Shown one piece after another: positions 17,816-26,900 of a DNA stretch of 64,000 nucleotides. The notes under the pieces were generated by a model. The model made no database searches and had not been told where the DNA came from. It worked only from the letters and a program-made list of their open reading frames with translations. Origin of the DNA: a virus; the IMG/VR virus record IMGVR_UViG_3300009506_000019, positions 102,062 through 166,061 of that record, one strand, 5' to 3'. Position 1 is the stretch's first letter. Every line of letters begins with the position of its first letter. A program made the translations under genes and the position numbers.

Positions 17816-20025
17816 TACGGTGCCTCTGGTAAGCCCTTCTGGCCTTCCCAACCTAATATCTGGAAGACAACTTTGGCTTTGATTTTGCCCTTGCCAGGCA
17901 CATTCACCTCAGTCATCTGTTCTTCTCGTTGTTCAACATTTAACATCTGAGAACGCAACTTGTCGCCAACCATTCCCCCAATAACTTTATCTTGTTGTAG
18001 ACGTTGATATACAGCCTCTTCTCCCCTGCCGGTTTTTCCTTCTTCTTTCTTGTAAAGCTGCATGAGTTCTGTATATAAACCTTCTTGACGAAGAATCATG
18101 CTGTCATTATAGTTGCGTAATAGCACACCAATGGCGCTGGTCTTTCTTTCTCCAATGCGTGCCTTGCCTCTTCGCCCTATGTCTTCTAACTCACTTCTGG
18201 TTACTGTCTCTGTAATATCAGATCCAAATACACCAGTGTCCTCACCAGAAGAGAATTCATATGCTTCTCCACGCTTGATTTGATCTTCTCTTTGCTTGAT
18301 TCTTTTTAGTTTTTCGTCATATGATTCATACTTACCACCAGCACCTGTCATAAGGGTGCTGAGAATTCCCATTCTAGCGCCGCCCATAACTTCTTTGGCA
18401 CCGCCCATCATCATCTTGATAGCTCGAGTGCTCATTTCTGCTGATTGAGCTATCATCTCGCCTGAAGCTTTTTTGGCAGCCTCATCGCCAAACAAGCCCA
18501 TAGACAAATATTTTATGCCATATACGATCGATTGCAGTCCAGCGATGGTTGCGCCGAGAAGACCAGCACCAATCTTGGCTAGTCCATTTTGAATTTTTAA
18601 CAACGAGCGTTGGAACGATGATGTTTCAGCAGCTCGATCAACAAATGCCCTGTTGAATTCTTTTTGATGATTTTTTATTGCGCCTTGTATATCGTTGGTT
18701 TTAGCTGCTTCTTTGCCAACTTCCACAATGGCTTTAGATCCCTCAAAACCAAAGCCCATTTTTTCAAGGAAGAATCGTTGCTCCTCTACTGTTCTTCCAT
18801 TCTCTTGTGCAAGTTTGAGAAGCTCACGTACAGACTCCACAAACATACCGCCTTCTTCAGTGGTCTGTCCTCTACCACCAAATCCTTCGCGTAGAGCATA
18901 ATATGCCTCAAGGCCAGTTTTTGGCCCCCCACCACCAACACCACGAGCTGTCATCCTTTCGCCCAGAACAGCAGAAAGGCCGACACTCATACCCGCCAGA
19001 CCTTGAGTTACTTGACCAATAGCACGTTCTGCATATCCAGCCGCAAACTGCTGAGTAACACCAGGCATATTACGTTCGAGTAATTTTTGGAATCTGAGTT
19101 GAGCTTCTGCTACTTCTTCGATATCTACACGTTGTGTGCGTAGAGCCTGAGCAGATCTCATAATGGAACCAGTAAATGCAGCAACACTGGTACCAGAATC
19201 TCTTGCAGCCAAACCAATAGAAGCTATGATCCTAGTTGATTCTTGAGCATTTTGATTGAAATCTTTGACCAATTCCCCCATCTGACGAGCAGCTGTACCA
19301 GACGCCTGTTTGAACAAAGAATCAATTGCCATCGAGGCTTCTAAAATAGATCCTCGAGACCCTTTGATTGGTTCGGAAAACTTACCTTTTACTACACTTT
19401 CTATATCTATTCCGGCCTGCGCGAAAGCTGCCGCCGCACTTGCTGCTTCACCAGCAAGTCCTGTTGGCCCCTTGCCAAGCATTACGCCAAGACGACGAAC
19501 GTCCCGTGAAATGAGGGACATCTCTGCGCGGCCAGCCTGACCAGCTTGTTGAAAAACACGGCCAACAGTAGTACCCATGGCCCGGACTTCTTCTTCGCGC
19601 TTACCGCCCAGAACCATGAGCCCAATCAACCCACCAAATGGAAGCTCAGATAGGATAGAGCCCTTGAGCTTAGCCATGCTATTTTGGATGCCCATAAATT
19701 GTGCTTGTTGAGGGAGCATCTCTCCGATGATTCCCTTAACACCACGTTCGCGACGCATCTTTGCAACAGCTTCCTCATATGCCTGACCGATAGATTTGAC
19801 TTTCTTTGCAGTCTCTTCTGATGCTGTTGCTTGCTCTTTATTGATATCCTTGATGCCTTCGACCATACCAGCATACGCCTGCTTCATATAGTCTGATTTC
19901 TCAATGGTAGTGTCGTGCCACTGATCCATGAGGTCTACGGCATCTTCTAGGCTGGATGTGAATTCATCCAACCTATCTTTGAGATCACCAAGATCCAGAT
20001 CTACTTTGGCTTTTACATCAGGCAT
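17815..20025 (-). CDS. Tail tape measure protein
   Basis: About 736 residues, mostly long amphipathic helices with heptad spacing at the N-terminus (~1-110), Gly/Ala-rich hydrophobic stretches at ~125-150 and ~510-550 (I-G-A-G-L-L-G-A-T-I-A-G-L), and a charged helical C-terminus. This is the classical tape measure composition, and the position right after two frameshift-linked chaperone frames is diagnostic. I start at the ATG 20025; an in-frame TTG at 20037 is possible. At about 1.5 angstrom per residue it predicts a tail near 110 nm. It overlaps the chaperone frame by 8 bases. Confidence 0.85.
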   Translation of the reverse strand: MPDVKAKVDLDLGDLKDRLDEFTSSLEDAVDLMDQWHDTTIEKSDYMKQAYAGMVEGIKDINKEQATASEETAKKVKSIGQAYEEAVAKMRRERGVKGIIGEMLPQQAQFMGIQNSMAKLKGSILSELPFGGLIGLMVLGGKREEEVRAMGTTVGRVFQQAGQAGRAEMSLISRDVRRLGVMLGKGPTGLAGEAASAAAAFAQAGIDIESVVKGKFSEPIKGSRGSILEASMAIDSLFKQASGTAARQMGELVKDFNQNAQESTRIIASIGLAARDSGTSVAAFTGSIMRSAQALRTQRVDIEEVAEAQLRFQKLLERNMPGVTQQFAAGYAERAIGQVTQGLAGMSVGLSAVLGERMTARGVGGGGPKTGLEAYYALREGFGGRGQTTEEGGMFVESVRELLKLAQENGRTVEEQRFFLEKMGFGFEGSKAIVEVGKEAAKTNDIQGAIKNHQKEFNRAFVDRAAETSSFQRSLLKIQNGLAKIGAGLLGATIAGLQSIVYGIKYLSMGLFGDEAAKKASGEMIAQSAEMSTRAIKMMMGGAKEVMGGARMGILSTLMTGAGGKYESYDEKLKRIKQREDQIKRGEAYEFSSGEDTGVFGSDITETVTRSELEDIGRRGKARIGERKTSAIGVLLRNYNDSMILRQEGLYTELMQLYKKEEGKTGRGEEAVYQRLQQDKVIGGMVGDKLRSQMLNVEQREEQMTEVNVPGKGKIKAKVVFQILGWEGQKGLPEAP

Positions 20026-20635
20026 CGTCGGTATCAAACGTCACTTTCACGTCCCGTCGTGACTTGTGACGCTTTTTCTCCTCTTCAATTTGTTGCTCTA
20101 CCTCTTGCTTTGCTACTTGCCTTTCAAGTGCAGCCTGACGCTTTTTCTGCTGAATTTCTGCGCCATCAACACTATGATGAGCCGTTTCCTTCAACGGCTC
20201 CTCAATAATTTTAACTCCCAATCTACGAAGCTCTTGCTCTCTGCCAGGTGTAAACCATTCGTTCAGTTGCTGATCTAACTCCTCATCTACTTCAAACAGA
20301 GGAGCCATATCACCTAAATCTTCCCCCTTTGCGATGGCTTGAGACATTGCCTCAAATTCATCGTCATCCATAGCAGCCTGAACCTGCTGATCTGCATCCA
20401 TCTGCTCGAACATATAGCCAAGCACTTCCCTTCTTGCTGTCATGAGAGACAGTGGGACAATTCGTTCTTCTGTCTCACCGTCCTTTTTCGGTAGCATGTT
20501 CAAACCAAGTAAATTAACAAGGATGTTTTTGAGAGCCTTTAATACTTGGTTCGCTATCTCTGCTACCTCTTTCTCCTTTTCTTGTTCGCTCTCCCGCAGC
20601 AGCATGTATTCAAACAGCCACTGAGCGTTGGTCAT
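20018..20635 (-). CDS. Tail assembly chaperone, downstream (T-type) frame
   Basis: A 205-residue, highly charged helical protein (long E/K/Q coiled coil at ~155-200) in the -1 frame relative to the preceding gene. Its frame stays open upstream of its ATG as far as 20734, just past the slippery site at 20722-20728, with a stop at 20735-20737. It is therefore probably made mainly as the C-terminal part of a 398-residue fusion by -1 ribosomal frameshifting, like lambda gpGT. The independent ATG at 20635, with an upstream GGAAAG, could also give the free form. Binds and chaperones the tape measure. Confidence 0.8.
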   Translation of the reverse strand: MTNAQWLFEYMLLRESEQEKEKEVAEIANQVLKALKNILVNLLGLNMLPKKDGETEERIVPLSLMTARREVLGYMFEQMDADQQVQAAMDDDEFEAMSQAIAKGEDLGDMAPLFEVDEELDQQLNEWFTPGREQELRRLGVKIIEEPLKETAHHSVDGAEIQQKKRQAALERQVAKQEVEQQIEEEKKRHKSRRDVKVTFDTDDA

Positions 20636-20640
20636 CTTTC

Positions 20641-21213
20641 CTACATCTGGGTTGTTGACGAGGATTCCTTTTCGGGAGAGGACGTATCCTTTGATTCGCC
20701 ACCAGGAATCCCCGTCGAGGAATTTTTTAGGCCATCAATCGACTCCTTCCTCTGCCTACTGATTTTTTGATATTCAGCAGCCAGATCGTCGATGACCGGC
20801 ATTCCCAATTCACCCAACCACACATAAAGCTGGTTCATCTGCCAGGTACGTTGACCATACCGAGACATGGTGAATTGTTTCTTTGTGTCCTCGTCCATGC
20901 CATCCGGAAAATCAAATAACTCCTCAACTGGCACGCCATCAATGCTTTTGATAGCCGCAGCCAATCTTGATTTCCTATATGAGGAGATTGCCTGTGGGGT
21001 GGAATCGGTTTGCATGAAACCATCAGCCCACATTTCCTCATCGGAATTGATGGTGGTCATATGAAACTTGTGACCAGCAACCTCAGCAGTTGCCTCAAGC
21101 TCATGACCAGCAAGTTGTTTTTGAATGTCCAACAGCGCCGCATGTCGCTTTGCTATCGGTAGACTGGTAAGAACGATACCCTCGTCCTTCTCTTTCTTCT
21201 CTTCGTTAGCCAT
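20641..21213 (-). CDS. Tail assembly chaperone, upstream (G-type) frame
   Basis: A 190-residue protein from the ATG at 21213 (MANEEKK), with a perfect AAGGAGG 7 bases upstream; the further upstream start at 21228 lacks a site. Acidic N-terminus, central mixed region with 'F-D-F-P-D-G-M' and 'Q-M-N-Q-L-Y-V-W-L-G', and a Ser/Glu-rich tail. Its size, its position between tail tube and tape measure, and a heptameric slip site 27 codons before its stop identify it as the gpG-like partner of the downstream frame. Confidence 0.8.
   Translation of the reverse strand: MANEEKKEKDEGIVLTSLPIAKRHAALLDIQKQLAGHELEATAEVAGHKFHMTTINSDEEMWADGFMQTDSTPQAISSYRKSRLAAAIKSIDGVPVEELFDFPDGMDEDTKKQFTMSRYGQRTWQMNQLYVWLGELGMPVIDDLAAEYQKISRQRKESIDGLKNSSTGIPGGESKDTSSPEKESSSTTQM
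20722..20728 (-). promoter_or_regulatory. Programmed -1 frameshift slippery heptamer A_AAA_AAT
   Basis: On the minus strand the upstream chaperone frame reads CTA-AAA-AAT. The heptamer A_AAA_AAT fits the X_XXY_YYZ rule exactly in phase. After a one-base backward slip, translation continues TTC-CTC-GAC and stays open into the downstream chaperone frame. The downstream frame has a TGA at 20735-20737, so it opens only at the slip site. I did not resolve a pseudoknot; the region 3' of the site is GC-richer and could fold. Confidence 0.75.
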
Positions 21214-21259
21214 TATGGCCTCCTTCAAGTGAAGGGTAAAGTTACATCATACTACAGGC

Positions 21260-21832
21260 TCATGCCAGCCTCAACCTCCTCGTGAATTGTAGAGATGCTC
21301 TGGCTTTAATGATACGATCATCGTTGGCGGCAATGGTGATTCCCCAATCGGTAAACCAGACACCAACATAAATGTAGGCTCTGATTACGCCGAACGGATC
21401 TCTCCAAACCTCCCTTACATTGAATGGTCTGGTTTGACGTACTAAACTGACCAAATCATTCCCATCCACACTACCAGTTTCTTCTGGCGATGTACTACTA
21501 CCAATCACTGGCACACCAAAAGCTTCTCCCATGTGTGCCGTGTACATCTCATACCTGTCCACAGAAATTCTGTTGGTATTTTGAATTTGAGGAACCTGCT
21601 CAATAGGCTCACCAGTGCTGTTGGCCTGAACTTCAAAAAGTTGTTCGACGACTCTTGCCATGGATGGGGACCATGATTGAATTCGAGCAACTTTTATTCC
21701 CTGATCTGTTCTTATTGTGATGGAATGAGATGACGCTGTTTGCGTCATCGGCGGATTCGGAGCATAGCCACCAGTGTCTTGACTAGTTAGCCAATCACTT
21801 GCGTCCTTTATGAAAGTCTCAAATCCACCCAT
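21260..21832 (-). CDS. Tail tube protein paralogue C (most diverged)
   Basis: A 190-residue protein sharing the plan of the two preceding genes: 'S-H-S-I-T-I-R-T-D-x-x-I-K-V-A-R-I-Q-S-W-S-P-x-x-A-R-V-V', 'V-D-R-Y-E-M-Y', 'P-F-N-V-R-E-V-W' and 'D-D-R-I-I-K-A-R-A-S-L-Q-F-T-R-R', each a recognisable variant of the same strands in its siblings. It has an extra N-terminal ~30 residues (MGGFETFIKDASDWL). Being the most divergent and last, it may cap or initiate the tube, or form a distinct tube segment near the baseplate. Confidence 0.75.
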   Translation of the reverse strand: MGGFETFIKDASDWLTSQDTGGYAPNPPMTQTASSHSITIRTDQGIKVARIQSWSPSMARVVEQLFEVQANSTGEPIEQVPQIQNTNRISVDRYEMYTAHMGEAFGVPVIGSSTSPEETGSVDGNDLVSLVRQTRPFNVREVWRDPFGVIRAYIYVGVWFTDWGITIAANDDRIIKARASLQFTRRLRLA

Positions 21833-21834
21833 AA

Positions 21835-22419
21835 CTAAGTCAGTCTCAAACTAAAATCTAAGTTGACAGTATCACCAGCCAGACCAGTAACTTTCACCTT
21901 TTTGGTGTAGATGAGTGTGGCATTGACATTGACAATACGATTATCGTCGGCTCGTAATGTCCGGCCAAGATTAGAAAACCAACACCCACTATAAAGGAAT
22001 CGTTCTTCCTCAGTGAATGGGCTGTTGGTCCTGACAAACATTGGCCCTTCACGACCAGTAAGATTCTGAAAAATTCCAGGACCAGGAATGAATGTTGACT
22101 CCCCAGGAAGCTTCCAAACCTCCATCACATCAAAAGGCTGATTCTGCCTTGTGAGCATGGTAAGATCTGGTGTGTTGAAGGCTTGTTCCATCCTTCTGCT
22201 ATATGTATCAAAACGACTGATTGCTATTTGCAATCCAGTCATGTTCCCAGGCATATTTTCAACTGGATTGCCGGAATCATCAACACTAACTTCAAATATG
22301 GGTGTGACTGTCCTAGCTTGCGCAGGATTCCAACCGTTGATGAGCCCTACTGTGATTCCGTTAGCTTTTATGGTAAGGGCGTGGGAGGTGCGTACTCTCG
22401 TGATGGGTATACTGGCCAT
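21835..22419 (-). CDS. Tail tube protein paralogue B
   Basis: A 194-residue protein with 'R-T-S-H-A-L-T-I-K-A-N-G', 'G-L-I-N-G-W-N-P-A-Q-A-R-T-V-T-P-I-F-E-V', 'P-F-D-V-M-E-V-W', 'Y-S-G-C-W-F-S-N-L-G-R' and 'D-D-N-R-I-V-N-V-N-A-T'. All of these align with the preceding 157-aa gene, with a ~25-residue insertion around residues 108-140. It sits 2 bases from its downstream sibling. The fold expected is the beta-barrel tube protein of contractile tails. Confidence 0.8.
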   Translation of the reverse strand: MASIPITRVRTSHALTIKANGITVGLINGWNPAQARTVTPIFEVSVDDSGNPVENMPGNMTGLQIAISRFDTYSRRMEQAFNTPDLTMLTRQNQPFDVMEVWKLPGESTFIPGPGIFQNLTGREGPMFVRTNSPFTEEERFLYSGCWFSNLGRTLRADDNRIVNVNATLIYTKKVKVTGLAGDTVNLDFSLRLT

Positions 22420-22440
22420 GCACCATCCCTCAAACCCTTG

Positions 22441-22914
22441 TTAGGAAGCTTGCACCAATACGCGTTTCACGTACTCCAGTGTGGCATTGACGTTGACAAT
22501 TCGGTCACCATCAGACCGATAGTTGCGGCCGATGTTCGAGAACCAGCAGCCTTCGTACCGGATGACCTCTGTTCCTCCCCCAACAGCAGCACTGTCTGGG
22601 AAGATCCATCGTTCGATGACATCGAATGGTGCGTCTTGCAAAGACAACATCATGAGATCTGGTGTTCCAAACGCTGTCTCCATACGACCCTTGTACAGGT
22701 CGTACCGCTGGATAGCGATGGTTTGTCCCGTAACGTTGCCTGGCACCTTCTCGAGCGGATCGCCACTGGTCCGTGTCTTGATTTCATAGATTGGAGTGAT
22801 TGTCCGACTGATGGTCGGGTTCCATCCATTGATCAAGCCAATTGACTGCGAATTCGCCCTAATAGTCAGCGAATGTGAGGTGCGGACTAATGTTTGCGGC
22901 GGGTTTGTTGGCAT
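22441..22914 (-). CDS. Tail tube protein paralogue A (likely major tube protein)
   Basis: A 157-residue protein directly after the sheath gene, the standard sheath-tube order. Core motifs are 'R-T-S-H-S-L-T-I-R-A-N', 'G-L-I-N-G-W-N-P', 'P-F-D-V-I-E-R-W' and 'D-G-D-R-I-V-N-V-N-A-T-L-E-Y'. It is the most compact of the three copies and, like the sheath and capsid genes, is richer in G/C at codon third positions, as expected for a highly expressed protein. I infer that it builds most of the inner tube. Confidence 0.8.
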   Translation of the reverse strand: MPTNPPQTLVRTSHSLTIRANSQSIGLINGWNPTISRTITPIYEIKTRTSGDPLEKVPGNVTGQTIAIQRYDLYKGRMETAFGTPDLMMLSLQDAPFDVIERWIFPDSAAVGGGTEVIRYEGCWFSNIGRNYRSDGDRIVNVNATLEYVKRVLVQAS

Positions 22915-22943
22915 TTATCGCCTCCTCCAACTCACATCCAATC

Positions 22944-25403
22944 CTAGAAGAACGGGTTATCCACAGAGAACTCACCAAAGAATCGCAGCGCTGGGTAGCG
23001 CAGGAAGAAGAAGTACCGGAAGAAGAACTTGGTCGGATCGACCTTGCTCTGTTCTGCCTGGATGTCCTTCGACAGATCGATGTCTCGTGAGACCCCGTTG
23101 GCATCTCTGAATGGACCAATAGCACCGCTCTCAATCAAAGATGTGAGAACCGATGCAACAATCACCTTGATATCGAAAATGAAATCCGCGAGGTCGTCTG
23201 GAACGATACCGCGCAGATTCCGATCGATGGCCTTGTCCACTGCTCTCGTCACATTGTCTTTCTGTGACGACAGCGAGCGGTACATGAATTGCGGAAGCTT
23301 CCCGCCACCGTTCTCGGTGGAAACCGGGTCCAGAAGCTCGAGCCGACCACCCTTGTTGGTAACGACGCAGGTTCCATTGGACGCGAGCTGCGCACGTTCT
23401 GCCTTCAGGTAAGTCGGAAAGGTATCAACATCGAAACCGATGATCGTTTTTCCAGCCAACGAAATGGCTGGCGATGTGAAACTGGTATGCTTGGCTGCGA
23501 TGGCCACCCCCAACGCGTTGGAATCCAACGTGAGGGTTGTGGTTGTACCGTCTTCGTTGGTGATTTGACGTTGCACACCAGTTGGAGCCACCAAGAACAA
23601 ACGACCACGAGCTGGGCTGTCTGGACTCACCTGTAGAGTAACCGCAGCACGGTACACGAAAGTGTCAGGTGTGTCCTTATCGCCAACTTCTGTTCCGACT
23701 GGCATTCCAAACCAACCAGACCGGTAGTTCTTCTCCGTAACAGAGCTTTGATTCTCAACGTGAGTAAGAAGGTTGACCTGACTATTCAGTCGGGTATCAT
23801 CCATCACTACGTCTGTGATCAACGATGATTGCTCCAGACCATCGATGCCGTCTTTCATCTCGTTGACGGTCGGGAATCCGGGAGTGTTCAGATCGTTCAC
23901 CTGACATGTGATGAGTGAAGGAGCATCGTTGTCGAACGCAATCTGACCGAGCATCGACAAACGATTCTCTGCTGAAACTGGAGTCAGATCCTGAATCATC
24001 GAATCTTCTGAGAAGAATCGCTTCGGGACATCGTACTCATCAGACGGCCGGTCGTACTCATAGGTGGCAAAATAGTACGTGCCAACCATTGGTCTTTGAC
24101 CAGTGCCCATCAACACATATGTCAATTGAGTTGTGGCCAAACCAAAGATGATCGTGGTTGCATCATTCGCTGCCGGTTCAGCGATTTCCACAGAAGAAAT
24201 CCGGCCCTGTGATGGACTGGTCAACGCCACCTTTCCACCAACATCAGTGGCCACAGCCCGATATCTCGGACCATAGCCAGCCATAGTAGAAAGAACGGCA
24301 TTGATGTTGTTTGCAATTTCTGCAGCCGTAGCTGCAGCTGGCACGGCTGGATCAGCATAGCCTGGAGGCGGAGAGGCAAGACCATTCAGGTCGATATTCA
24401 CCGCTGCCTTGCCATCGAATGCCAGTCTCAAACTGTCATTGGTTGACAGATCAAAGGTCTCTGTGATCGCGCCAGTGAATGTTGCGGCAGAGTCAGGAGA
24501 CCAATCGATGTTTCCTGATGCCAACAAATAATCCACTGGCTCTGTGAAGCTTCGGACACCGGCAAAATAGCCAACACGTACGATGGATGTTGCTGTATTT
24601 TCAAAACTGTCGATGTCAGTGTCCAAAGCCACGTAGTCCACTTCGTACGAAGCATTGCTATCGTAGAAGGCGTCATCGACTTCGAGGATGGTTACCGCAC
24701 GTGCGGGAATGGTGAAACCAAGAGCAGCTGTTGCATCATTTGCAAATGGCTCGAGGATTTGAATATCAGACACTGGAGTTGAAAGCGGACTATCGAGTTG
24801 GATTCCAGTGGTTCCGTTGGAAGCAACCGTCGCATAGGCAGCACCATACCCAAGGGAAGACGCCGCAGCGAGACCAGCATTGATGCCAGCCGCAACTTCA
24901 TCAATCGTAGCTGCAGCACCAGCAGTGGTCAATGGTGTGGTGACTTCGATCAAAGACCCGGTGATTGTGACGGCAGTAGCGCCATCGGTGAAGGTCATGG
25001 TGACTTCTTGACCACCATCAAGCTTCAATCCGATTGCGTTGTTGGTTGTGAGATCGAATGGCCCAGCATCAGAACCGAGAAGGCTTGCTGCAAGATAGCT
25101 GACAGCACTATCTGGAAGATTGATGACCTGACCGTTCAGGGTTCTGCGAACGGTGGTGTTCGAGATTCTGCGATCACCAAAATTCACAAGCGTTGCTTCG
25201 TGGGGAATCGTTCCTGCCAGGGTGAGAGCTTCTTCGCTCACCTTGCCACGCTGCACGCTCTCATTGATGGATCGCTTCTTTCGATTTCCAGTCGCCACGA
25301 TGGAAAGAATGTCTGGTACGGTGGCAACTGAGATACCGGCAGGTACAATCACTTCACCAATGAGAACGCCGGGATCTGTATAACCTGAGACATTAAGGGC
25401 CAT
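22944..25403 (-). CDS. Contractile tail sheath protein
   Basis: An 819-residue protein. The start 'Y-T-D-P-G-V-L-I-G-E-V', a middle 'P-G-F-P-T-V-N-E-M' region and a C-terminal 'I-D-R-N-L-R-G-I-V-P' to 'F-F-F-R-Y-F-F-F-L-R-Y-P-A' end are typical of phage sheath proteins. It is longer than usual because two copies of a ~105-residue module are inserted at ~115-231 and ~316-422 (each with a D-L-T/S-T-N start, an 'A-E-I/D-E-V-A-x-x-I-N' helix, 'I-L-E-P/I-A-E-P-x-A-N-D-A-T' and a G-F/G-L end). These probably decorate the outside of the sheath. Codon usage is G/C-rich, as for abundant proteins. Confidence 0.9.
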   Translation of the reverse strand: MALNVSGYTDPGVLIGEVIVPAGISVATVPDILSIVATGNRKKRSINESVQRGKVSEEALTLAGTIPHEATLVNFGDRRISNTTVRRTLNGQVINLPDSAVSYLAASLLGSDAGPFDLTTNNAIGLKLDGGQEVTMTFTDGATAVTITGSLIEVTTPLTTAGAAATIDEVAAGINAGLAAASSLGYGAAYATVASNGTTGIQLDSPLSTPVSDIQILEPFANDATAALGFTIPARAVTILEVDDAFYDSNASYEVDYVALDTDIDSFENTATSIVRVGYFAGVRSFTEPVDYLLASGNIDWSPDSAATFTGAITETFDLSTNDSLRLAFDGKAAVNIDLNGLASPPPGYADPAVPAAATAAEIANNINAVLSTMAGYGPRYRAVATDVGGKVALTSPSQGRISSVEIAEPAANDATTIIFGLATTQLTYVLMGTGQRPMVGTYYFATYEYDRPSDEYDVPKRFFSEDSMIQDLTPVSAENRLSMLGQIAFDNDAPSLITCQVNDLNTPGFPTVNEMKDGIDGLEQSSLITDVVMDDTRLNSQVNLLTHVENQSSVTEKNYRSGWFGMPVGTEVGDKDTPDTFVYRAAVTLQVSPDSPARGRLFLVAPTGVQRQITNEDGTTTTLTLDSNALGVAIAAKHTSFTSPAISLAGKTIIGFDVDTFPTYLKAERAQLASNGTCVVTNKGGRLELLDPVSTENGGGKLPQFMYRSLSSQKDNVTRAVDKAIDRNLRGIVPDDLADFIFDIKVIVASVLTSLIESGAIGPFRDANGVSRDIDLSKDIQAEQSKVDPTKFFFRYFFFLRYPALRFFGEFSVDNPFF

Positions 25404-25418
25404 TTTAGCTGCCTCCGA

Positions 25419-26900
25419 CTAATTCTTCTCTGGTATGGTACCGTCGTACTGAACACCGTCTGCGTCAAGATAGAATGGAGTACCCCCGCTGGACACAACG
25501 GCTCTGTCGGTGTACCAAAGAGTTGTTACTGGAACGTTCAAGCGGTTCACGTAGAGCTTATCCCTTTCATCTCCACCTGGCCGAGGTACTTCACTTTCTC
25601 CTGCCATAGACGGATCCGGTTTAATAATCACCTGATACGTCTCGTTGGGAATACTAGGGTCGAAAATAGTTCTACCCAAGAACATATAATCTCTTTCATC
25701 CATATAGAACGTGAAAAATGACCAGACGAGATCCGCCAACTCTGTTCTTATGTTTTCATCCTCGGACACTACCTCTATAGCTATGTCCAAAGACATAGCT
25801 TGATGATATCTATTGAACGGGGTAGTAGCTGAATATTCTGATTTTTGTCCGGGGGAGAATCCTAGGGCAGCTGCGGCTGTACCAGGATCGCTCTCTTCAT
25901 CACCTATTTCAATGTCACCGCTCACACTGTTGCCCTGAGGTCCGGATACCGGACCACCATATGCAAGATTAATTCTGCCACCCTCACCAACAGACGCCCT
26001 TGCATACAGAGCCTGGAAATTGATCTCATCTACTACTTCTTGAGCAGTAGCTGCAGCGATATTTGAGAAGCGATGATCTCTGAAGAGCACTACAGAAGTG
26101 AGCCTCTCTTTTTGAGGTGTAATGGTTTGATAGATAAGTGTCTGGTTATCTTCCAAATTGAATGGCTCAATTTGAGAACCTTGTACAAAGGTTCTTGCGG
26201 AAACAGGTGCGACAAACTGACCACCGATGCCCATAGGCAGATTTCTACCTGTGGCGGCGAGCACTGCCACCAACGGCAAATTTTCATTTATGTCAGGCAT
26301 CTTTCGAATGATTTTTACTGCTGTCTCATATGAGCTTTCACTTCTCTTGAAAGAGAAATCGAATTTTTTGATGGTTGGTATTTCACGCAATCTACTATTG
26401 GTGATGCGATTTCTATCAAAGAACTTCTTCAGCTCTGTTACAAACGCATCCTTGGTGGTTTCGATGATTTGGCCAAAACGAGGAGGATCGGTACCGTCAT
26501 CTGGAATTGTGGGTTCTGGTCGTTTCTCCAGGTTGTCCACAATGAGTGAAGTAGATGCCACAGATGCAGGCGGCGAGACCAACGAAAAACTGTATCGTTG
26601 GGTCCTCGTACCAGCAGTCATACCAGCTATTGCGGTCCATGTCCACTCATCGTAGTAAGTACCTTGTGTCAGAGATAGAGGAGGCGTCCATTCAGCTTCA
26701 TATACGCCAGTGGAAACCTGAGTTGGTATAAGCACAGCCACAGGAGTGCCACCAGTCGGCACCGAATAAACGATAACACTCAGAATCTGATATGGATTAA
26801 ATAATTGAATGGAAGATGGGTTGATTCCACTTTCCGTAAACTCAATCCGAAGACGGACTGTCTGTCCTATGGTTCCGCCTCTAGACACTTCTTGGCTCAC
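25419..26900 (-). CDS. Sheath-proximal neck or tail-terminator protein with Ig-like N-terminus
   Basis: A 493-residue protein beginning at a GTG that overlaps the preceding gene by 20 bases; no nearer ATG exists. Residues ~10-90 form a beta domain ('G-Q-T-V-R-L-R-I-E-F', 'G-V-Y-E-A-E-W', 'Y-Y-D-E-W-T-W') related to the two N-terminal domains of the protein at 32424-34358. Residues ~246-350 are a third copy of the module inserted in the sheath. The C-terminal part ('L-D-I-A-I-E-V-V-S-E-D', 'L-V-W-S-F-F-T-F-Y-M', 'Y-Q-V-I-I-K') suggests a tail terminator or completion protein. Sharing the module supports contact with the sheath. Confidence 0.6.
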   Translation of the reverse strand: MSQEVSRGGTIGQTVRLRIEFTESGINPSSIQLFNPYQILSVIVYSVPTGGTPVAVLIPTQVSTGVYEAEWTPPLSLTQGTYYDEWTWTAIAGMTAGTRTQRYSFSLVSPPASVASTSLIVDNLEKRPEPTIPDDGTDPPRFGQIIETTKDAFVTELKKFFDRNRITNSRLREIPTIKKFDFSFKRSESSYETAVKIIRKMPDINENLPLVAVLAATGRNLPMGIGGQFVAPVSARTFVQGSQIEPFNLEDNQTLIYQTITPQKERLTSVVLFRDHRFSNIAAATAQEVVDEINFQALYARASVGEGGRINLAYGGPVSGPQGNSVSGDIEIGDEESDPGTAAAALGFSPGQKSEYSATTPFNRYHQAMSLDIAIEVVSEDENIRTELADLVWSFFTFYMDERDYMFLGRTIFDPSIPNETYQVIIKPDPSMAGESEVPRPGGDERDKLYVNRLNVPVTTLWYTDRAVVSSGGTPFYLDADGVQYDGTIPEKN

